Positions 57,108 through 64,000 of a stretch of DNA of 64,000 nucleotides are shown one piece after another. The translations under genes and the position numbers were made by a program. This DNA is from Microbotryum silenes-acaulis (Eukaryota > Basidiomycota > Microbotryomycetes > Microbotryales > Microbotryaceae): the NCBI GenBank assembly GCA_003665825.1, contig QPFY01000011.1:744001-808000 (forward strand). The letters run 5' to 3'. The notes beneath the pieces are model-generated. The model was not told where the DNA came from, ran no database searches, and saw only the letters and a program-made list of their open reading frames with translations. Every line of letters begins with the position of its first letter. Position 1 is the stretch's first letter.

Positions 57108-58879
57108 CTAACTCTGACCAAAGATCGCGAACCTCCTGACCAAACTAGGTCCATGTTCTTCGTAATCGGCCTTGGTATGGCAGTATCCATAAAATTCGGG
57201 CGTCGAAGCGAGCAAAGAACCGCCAAACCACACGGCGTACCTTTGCTTCTTGTGACTGACGACGTTGACGTTGACTCCGGTCGAACGCATGAGTCCACCG
57301 GATAAGGTTTCGGACGTCGCGATGCGCGTGTCGACGAGGTGCTTGAGGTCACGTTGCAGACGACGGCCGAAATGGTCGAACATGGTCGAACCACCGGAGA
57401 GGACGATGTTCTGTGGAGAAGTCCTCTCAGTTTCTTGGGTCGAACAAAGATCTCTCGAGAGGCTCCTTCGACTCACGTTGTACAATCCTCGACGAACATC
57501 GATTGGACTGGTTTGAATGACCGAATCAACGACTTCGGGCAGCGGCGTCAGGAAATCGGACGAGGCGATTTCGGGATTGAAAAAGATCTCGGGCGCGAGG
57601 AAACGTTCGTAACCGACGTCGACCGAATATTTCTGCAAGACCCATGGGACGCTCTGATATTAGTACTTCGGGGCATCAACCCTCCCACCTATCAGCCGTG
57701 AGTGAGTGCTTACCTTGCCCGTCCTCGCATCCAAACCTTCAAAGAGGCCAAAAAATTTGCTCGGGTCCTTGTCGTATTTGGAAAACTCCTTGACCATATC
57801 GCCACACACGTACGAATAATCCTCCTTGATCTTTTCGGCGACCCTCAACGAATCCTCGGGAGGGATCCCCGTTTCGCCACGGTCACGAAGCAACTGCTGC
57901 ACAAAGGACGAGATGTCGCGACCGGCGATGGGGATATGACGGATCGAGGACCCGATCACGTAACCTTCGGCGACGGGGATGACGTGGGTCACACCGTCTC
58001 CCGAGTCGATGACGGTACCGGTCAAGGTGCGGTCGGTGACTTTGGCGGAGGACCACGATGCGGCGAGGGCGAGCACGGCCTGCACGGCGATGTAGAGACC
58101 CTGGACGTTGAAGGATTCGAACATGATCTCGGCCGTCGCTTCACGGTTCTCGGGAGGGTTCAAAGGGGGCTCGGTCTAGAGTGGACAGGCCGTAGCGAGG
58201 GATTAGCATGGAATATATAAAGTCAGACTCATACTGTGCACGCCTTACAAGCAGAAAGTAGTGGTCCTCGGGTTCTGCGCGGAGGTACTTGAAGATGCAC
58301 TGCTCCCAGTAGCGCTCCATGTGGTCCCAGTTGTCGATCATGCCGTGCTTGATCGGGTAGTTGATGGCATAGGTCTTGTTGTTGGCCAAGGCCTCGTCGC
58401 CGATGAAGAAGTCGAGGTCTTCGATGCCTCGCTTGGAAGCGATGTTGGACGAGCCGGAGCCCAGAGAGCCGAGCGAGGACGGCTTAGAGGGGACCGCGGG
58501 CGCTCGTGAGGCCGATCCGGAGGGAGAGCCACGGGTTGCGATGCAGGTCGGGATCACGAAAGATGGGTCCGAATTACCGGCGAAACTGTTGAGAGGACGG
58601 ACGAGAGTATGGGGTCAGTTTGGGTGGTCGGGGCGTACGCAGCTCGTGGTGGACTGGACCGAGCGTCACGGAGGAGGTGGTGGTGGTGATGGTGATGACG
58701 ACGTGGGCTGCGGTGGTCGGGCTGGAGGATGGTGGGGCGGGTGCGCAACACTACTGCTCCCGTGTTCGATGTGATCCGGAGAGAGCTTCAGACACCACTG
58801 GTGGTGTTGTGACTGACCCCATCTTGGTGTAACCTGTTCCATTGTCGAGGACGACGGGGGCCAAGCGAGAGCCGGACAT
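57108..58879 (-). CDS. ARP3: Actin-related protein 3, Arp2/3 complex
   Basis: Five exons (58879-58818, 58585-58249, 58175-57714, 57632-57477, 57410-57108) encode 439 aa, close to the usual 418-450. The N-terminus is [20 protein letters not shown] then [13 protein letters not shown], the Arp3 form of the actin phosphate-1 loop. [50 protein letters not shown] (phosphate-2) and [21 protein letters not shown] (adenosine site) follow. The end has [18 protein letters not shown], typical of Arp3. It forms the nucleation core with Arp2 for branched actin at endocytic patches. A Ser/Pro/Gly insertion of ~25 residues after IATRGS is longer than in yeast. Confidence 0.96.
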
Positions 58880-59403
58880 GATGTCACACCCAAGGTCGAG
58901 GAGGAGCTACGGTGGCCGTTCAAAGGTTTCTGTGGGAGGAGCAGGTGCATAAGCAATGTGTCATGTACTCTGTAGTGAGCCGGCGATCGTGGCGTACCTA
59001 GGCTTGAGGTGGGAGGGAGACCGGACCGAGGGGCTGCGTGTGGGGAGCCGCAAGGATGCACGCACACGCGCAGAAGCAGCACCGAGTCGACGCGTGGGTG
59101 GGAGTGCGAGTGAGGATGAGTCTAGGCGAGGACGATGCGGTGCGATAACGTCGGGTCGTGAGTGAGGGGTGCGCCAAGTGCAGGAGGGAACGTAAGCTAA
59201 GCCAGAGCGGTGCATCACGCCGGCGCCCACGCGCCCACGCAATCGGCCCCCCTTTCCCCCTTTCCCCCTTTCAAGCGACTTTCAACCGCCGACGAGACGA
59301 GCGCCGACCAGCGCCGACCTCGAACCTCGCGCGGTTCATCTCGTCTCTCTCTCGCGCTCGTGGCTTCCCTTCACCTTATCGCTCGGACATTGCGCAACCG
59401 ATC
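58880..59403. promoter_or_regulatory. Divergent promoter region, ARP3 / THO subunit 3
   Basis: 524 bp between head-to-head starts. CT-rich tracts (CCCCTTTCC repeats near 59250-59270) precede the plus-strand gene. No clear TATA box is seen. Confidence 0.5.
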
Positions 59404-61199
59404 ATGTATCACCGAGCGCAACCCCAAAGCTCTCTTCCCAGTCGACCGGGGCATGCCACACCTTCGTATCGATCCTCAGCCCCCAATGTGAATGTGCTTA
59501 GTCGAGCGGCACCGACGACGACCACCACCACCTCGGGTACTCTGCCCTCAACAATTACAACTACCACCACCGCAGCTGCTGGACCTTCCACCTCCTCCGC
59601 ACACCCTCTTTCGAAACTGCCCACGGCTCGACTCTTGGGCCATCGAGCCGTCGTCCGATCATTAGCTTGTTCGTTTCGCCTCTCCCCCCCTGCCTGGTCT
59701 GGAGAATCTTCACAGCTGATTCTCCAAGTTTAGGGAACGCCGATGGGAGGAGGCTGGCTTCAGGATCAGTTGATAAATCACTCCGGGTATGGGTACCTGA
59801 AAAAGGTAAGATTTTCAGCAGGCCGAGAACACCTCGACCTCCAGTCCGAGCTCAAGTGTATTCGGCCACTCCACTTTGGGCGACAGACCTCAAAACCTCC
59901 GTCGATTATCGAGGTCATGTCGGAGAGGTATCGTGCGTCAAGTGGGAACCAACCCATTCCGAACGATTGGCGACATGTAGTGGATTGAGTGAGTCAGCTT
60001 ACACCCGCTCCGAGCACTCGGCGAGACTGAACATTTCTTCGCTGGTTCGCACCTTCGATCAGAGGACGATAAACAGTTGCATTTCTGGTCAGTCAACACC
60101 ATCCACGACTTGGGCCATACCTAAACTTACCTCTTTGAACGATTCGAACGCGCAGGGACATGAGACGTACGACATTGCTTCCTGCCCCAGTTCTTCCCAC
60201 TCTATAAACTTGCCCTCACCCATACCCCACTCGTTCACACAGAGGACAAACCCACCAACTCGGTCGATACCGACGGATCGACGATCCACCTCACTTGGTC
60301 ACCGGATGGGGAGACAATCATTCTCTCGAGTCGGTACGACGTCGTTACTTGGATCGACGTCAAAACCCATCAGATCGTCAAGAAGAAAGTAATGCCCACC
60401 GAGGTGAGCAAGGGGGGGAATTGTCTCAGTTCGCTCACGAAGAAAAAAGCGTTCTCTGAGCCATAAAGGTTCCGAACCTCACAGACCAACGAGCCCATTT
60501 TCACCCATAACGGCAAGATCCTCATGACCGCCATCGAAGGGAACCTCAACATCGCCGATTTTCCTTCCGAGGACGAGATCCATCAAGTCCGGATATCACC
60601 CGCCATGACGACCGTTTTGGATCTGGATCCGAGAGGGAGGTACGTTGTAGCGCTTGATATTTCCTGGGGGTGCTATAAAGGAGTAGAGGCTGACTTTGTC
60701 GAACGGGTGAGGTAGATACGTCGCTGCTGGCTCGAACGATAATCTGGTTACGTTGTGGGAGACCGACGAATTTTGTTGCGTTTCTTCAATGGGCGCACAT
60801 GAGTAATTTCTCAACTACAATTTCATCGGTTCAGAAGGATTTTCGTTGACCCTCTTCACTGTCCCACGTTTGTGTGATAGGGATCCCATCCGAGCATGTC
60901 GTTTCTCCCATGATGGACAATACCTCGCCACTTCAGCAGCCGCTTCAGGGTCCGATGACAAGATCATCATTGTGAGCCGCTTACCAAACTACACCACCAT
61001 TCCATTGCTCACACTGACCCACCCAACTACCCCACCCTCTACTCGCCTCCATTTCTCCCAGTCGGAGATCCCTTCCCTCTCCCGCGCACACCTCATCTCC
61101 ACACCTCAACCGGTGGAGGCCTTGGCTTGGCATCCAAGCAAGACAATCATGGCGTATGCGGCGGGGGAGAATGGTGCGATCAGGATCTTTGGGTTGTAA
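59404..61199 (+). CDS. TEX1: WD40 protein of the THO complex, Tex1/THOC3 type
   Basis: Eight exons (59404-59668, 59734-59988, 60063-60087, 60156-60166, 60243-60403, 60485-60639, 60716-60802, 60881-61199) give 425 aa in consistent phase. Exon 3 is 25 nt and exon 4 only 11 nt. Together they restore a WD repeat ending FWDMR, which supports both joins. The N-terminus is Thr/Ser-rich. Seven blades can be traced, with SGSVDKSLRVW, GHVGEVSCVKW, STIHLTWSPDG, DVVTWIDVKTHQIV, AAGSNDNLVTLWE, PIRACRFSHDGQYLATS and PVEALAWHPSKTIMAYA. The order DVVTWID then NLVTLW then AWHP matches THOC3. THO couples transcription to mRNA export. The gene ends 113 bp from a convergent neighbour. Confidence 0.85.
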
Positions 61200-61312
61200 G
61201 GACCAAAATAGGATTGAAATCGTAGAAGAAAAAAGAAGAAAAAAAGAACCACCTCCCCCCAGATTTTCAATTTCACCCCAAATTCTACTCCCCAATTGCT
61301 CCCGCATCCATT

Positions 61313-63298
61313 CTACAACCGACTCTCCCTCCTCTCCTCCTCCACCGTCTCATAAATCACTTTCCCCGGATTCAACAAACCCAACGGATCCAACAAGCTC
61401 TTAACTTTCCTCATCAATCCCAAAGTCCCTTCCCCCAATTCCTTCCTGAGGTATTTCCTCTTCGTCATCCCAATCCCATGTTCACCCGCGACCGTACCCC
61501 CAAGTTCCAAAGCGAGCGAACTCAAAGCCTCTGCTAATTCGCCCACTTCTTTGGGAGCGAGGCCCGTTTGAGGATGAGGGAGGTACAGTATAGCTCGATG
61601 AACGTTGCCATCGCCTGCGTGCGCGACGACGGGAGCGAGGATCCCTTTCGAAGCGAGAGGGTTCACTAAAGCCTCGGATTGGGTTATGAAGGAAGGTAGT
61701 TGGGATATGGGAACGCAGATGTCGGTTATCAAGGTACGGCAGGGGGTTGAGGTGGGTGAAGGGGAAAGGAGTAGTTGTTGGGACCAGTATTGTGCCTGCG
61801 AGTTGGAACGAGTTTGGGATCAATCTTCGTCCGAAAGACCGAGTCAGATCTTCATGCCATTTAGTACCTACCTTCCTCGCTTTCCAAAACACCTCATTCT
61901 CCCTATCATCCTTCGCGACCCTTAACTCCCTACATCCAAAACCCCTTACAAGCTCCCCGACCCTCTCCATAGCCCCTTTTACCGCTTCCGGGAAGGGTGA
62001 TCCGAACCTCATCATCACCGTCGGGATCTCTTCCAACGGTTTCGGCATCATTTCAGCTAGGTTCATCGCTTTGATGGAGAGACCGTCGAGTAGTTCGAGG
62101 GAGGTGGGGTTCAGACCGGCTTGAATAATGGAAACGACGGAGAGGACGGCTTGGGAGATGCTGGGGAAGGAAGCGATGGCGACTTTTAGGGGGACGAGTG
62201 GGGCCAACCGGACCGTTATGGAGGTGATGATCTGGGTAGGAGGGAGAAGTAATGATGATCAGAGGCTGTTTCTCTACAGAGGAGCCACACCTTGTATTGC
62301 ATTCACGCCTAATGTGCCTTCCGAGCCGAGGAAGAGACGACCAACGTCCCAACCCGTCGAGGATTTGCCTTGATGTGGAGGAGCGACGACGTCAAAGGTG
62401 GGATTAGTTCGAGTGTTCGCTGAACGGTTATGACAGCAGTTCAACTCACGAGCCCGATTCGAACCTTTGGTCTTGATCACTTCTCCACTCATCAGCACCA
62501 CCTGTACGATCAGGCATGCAAATAGCCTCACTCTTATCAGCTTGAGAAAATCTTCACCTCCTGACCCCACCCCTCGCGCACTTTGCTCTCAACCCCGAAA
62601 CTCACCTCCATCCCCCCGACCCACTCCCCTCGCATAGTCCCAAACCCCACCGCATTAGTACCACTACCTCCCACGCCTACCATCCCACCAAACTCGCTCC
62701 TCGGCGCCGGATCAATAGGGAAAAATTGCTTGACCCCCTCTTCTGCGAGACGTTCATTGAGCGATTGCCAACCTGCCCCCGGACCGACGATGGCGCTGAA
62801 ATCGGAGGGAAAGAGTTGGATGTTGTCCATTCGGGAAAGCGAGAGGTGGATCGTTGGACGGGAGGGGTTGGGGGTGGGGGTGGATGATGGTGATGGTGAT
62901 GGTGATGGTGCTGGTGGGGGTGATGTTTCTATCTTTTCCAATGGGGTGCCGGACGATTTTCCGGATTCGACGGTTCGGGGTAAGGTTCGATCTTCGAGCG
63001 GTGGATGACAACATGATGGAGCCTCGGGAAGGGAAGGGGGAAGGAACTGTCCTTCCAGAGAGGTCCTCCCTCCAACAGGGATGATCACTATACCGAACTT
63101 TGTCGCGATATTGACGCATGCGACGACGTCTTGAGTCGATTCGGCATGGACGATGATCAGAGGTGGGGTGGGGGGAGCGAACGAACCGAAGGTCGAGCCA
63201 AATTGGGTCAAGATCGGGGTGTCTTGGGAGAGTTGGGAGGAGGAGAAGGTCGAGTGGAGGGCATTGAGAGCTCCGGGGACGTCAGGAGTGGGTGACAT
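61313..63298 (-). CDS. DLD1: D-lactate dehydrogenase (cytochrome)-type FAD oxidoreductase
   Basis: Five exons (63298-62558, 62501-62450, 62368-62307, 62231-61872, 61795-61313) encode 565 aa. The FAD-binding PCMH domain has PVGGRTSLEGQ, FSAIVGPGAGWQSLNE, GVGGSGTNAVGFGTMRGEW and GWDVGRLFLGSEGTLG. The C-terminal FAD-oxidase domain has MRFGSPF, VVAHAGDGNVHRAIL and GTVAGEHGIGMTKRKYL, with LLDPLGLLNPGKVI at the end. The family oxidises D-lactate (or D-2-hydroxyglutarate) and passes electrons to cytochrome c. Two oddities: there is no clear mitochondrial presequence at the annotated Met, and a ~60-residue Pro/Ser/Thr-rich insertion separates SLEGQ from the next strand (IHLSLSRMDN), partly from GGTGAT repeats near 62890. 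Confidence 0.92.
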
Positions 63299-63612
63299 GT
63301 TTTGAGGCGACAGTACGAGGGAGGAAGTGAGGTTGCGAGTACCCGAAAGCGAGGGTCAAAGTGGGGCCCGGCGCTCGGCACGACGTTGATCCAAGCTTGG
63401 TCTTGGCCGGCATGCCGAGCAACCGAGCAAACTCTAAATGCGATTTCGGAGTCGTGCCGTGCGCTCAAAGTACTCAGGGGCTTACAGGAAGAAAACATAT
63501 TGCAATTAGACACAAACATGTGACACCCAGCAAAGTTATAAAAAGGGAAACGAATACGAAAACGAACAAAGACACACGTGCCGGCTGATGCAGAGCAACG
63601 AAAAGACCTCAC
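63299..63612. other. Intergenic, no gene seen
   Basis: 314 bp between the D-lactate dehydrogenase start and the stop of the last gene. It probably contains the dehydrogenase promoter. An upstream exon with a targeting presequence is possible but not seen. Confidence 0.4.
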
Positions 63613-64000
63613 TTACTCCTCATCAAAGCTGAACCTCCCCCCCGCCTCCTTCCTGACCACGTAAGCCGCCAAATCCTTGAACGCTTCAGCCGTCTCCTCC
63701 CCACTAGCCCTGACCTGACTCGGCGGCAAAAGGAACCCAAACACGCCCTGGTCCCTCAACTCGATCGCAAAAGACCACCTTATCCCCGCCGTCTGATACG
63801 TCCAATCCAACGATCCCCCTGGCGCAGTCAACGACACTTCACACACCGATCCCACGTCGAACGATCGACCGTGAACGGCACGAAGGGCTTTCTGCGCTCC
63901 GACGACGGCTTCAAAATGATTCTCTTGGTCCGGCGAGGCGTGGTCGCATGAATACGAGTAAGGGAAGAGAATGAATTGGCCGAAACTGTGCAGGTCGAGG
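63613..64000 (-). CDS. M14 zinc carboxypeptidase, C-terminal part (gene continues beyond the window)
   Basis: 129 codons are visible, with the 5' end outside the window. LDLHSFGQFILFPYSYSCDH includes the zinc-ligand His of carboxypeptidase A enzymes. DWTYQTAGIRWSFAIELRDQ includes the active-site Tyr region and the catalytic Glu (IELRD). GFLLPPSQVRASGEE is the conserved C-terminal motif. All catalytic positions in this half are intact. The protein would cleave C-terminal residues from peptides. Secretion cannot be judged without the N-terminus. Confidence 0.9.
   Translation of the reverse strand, partial: LDLHSFGQFILFPYSYSCDHASPDQENHFEAVVGAQKALRAVHGRSFDVGSVCEVSLTAPGGSLDWTYQTAGIRWSFAIELRDQGVFGFLLPPSQVRASGEETAEAFKDLAAYVVRKEAGGRFSFDEE

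Noticed and set aside
59806..59820. GTAAGATTTTCAG as an intron in the THO3 gene
   Set aside because: It would be 13 nt long, and the frame is open through it, so I kept it as coding.
1..64000. CRISPR arrays, bacterial operons, ribosome-binding sites
   Set aside because: The window is eukaryotic. I saw no regularly spaced identical repeats with unique spacers.

Overview
The window is nuclear DNA of a filamentous or yeast-like basidiomycete. It is GC-rich, its genes carry many short GT-AG introns (about 35-110 nt, with exons as small as 11 nt), and the gene set is typical of Basidiomycota: SREBP/Sre1, NAP1, MAD1, DBF4, ARP3, THO subunit 3 and D-lactate dehydrogenase. Pucciniomycotina (Microbotryomycetes, Rhodotorula/Leucosporidium-like) is my best guess. 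That placement rests on gene style, not on a search.

Layout. 0.06-3.4 kb: an M13 (neprilysin-like) metallopeptidase. 3.9-16.0 kb: a nest of two LINE retrotransposons, both on the minus strand. LINE-1 is 5'-truncated, carries an in-frame stop, and is bracketed by a perfect 62-bp target-site du­plication. LINE-2 has two intact ORFs joined by a TAATG stop/start overlap. A tRNA-Ile(UAU) gene with a 19-nt intron lies just beyond. 16.2-18.6 kb has no recognisable gene. 18.6-23.4 kb: mitochondrial SSB and a multi-pass membrane protein of unknown function. 23.8-35.0 kb: a Gfo/Idh/MocA oxidoreductase gene split by a ~9.7-kb DNA transposon. 35.3-64 kb is dense in ordinary genes: Zn2Cys6 regulator, MAD1, DBF4, a LysM protein, NAP1, SREBP, a hotdog thioesterase-like protein, ARP3, THO3/TEX1, D-lactate dehydrogenase and the 3' end of an M14 carboxypeptidase.

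The most notable system is the element at 25218-34930. It has 49-bp terminal inverted repeats (47/49 identical), inverted subterminal arrays of a ~21-bp repeat, and two divergent multi-exon genes. One is a CACTA/Tnp2-like transposase (8 exons, 1186 aa). The other is an unrecognised 524-aa companion (8 exons). Both splice into uninterrupted frames. Removing the element and one copy of GGAC rejoins the oxidoreductase reading frame exactly, so the insertion is recent and datable. The layout resembles the transposase plus TnpA-like protein plus subterminal-repeat plan of plant CACTA elements, but the termini and companion protein are not ones I can name.

Exon joins were made by eye. For each multi-exon gene I checked that intron phases stay consistent from start to stop. 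CDS coordinates give the genomic span from start to stop codon, introns included.
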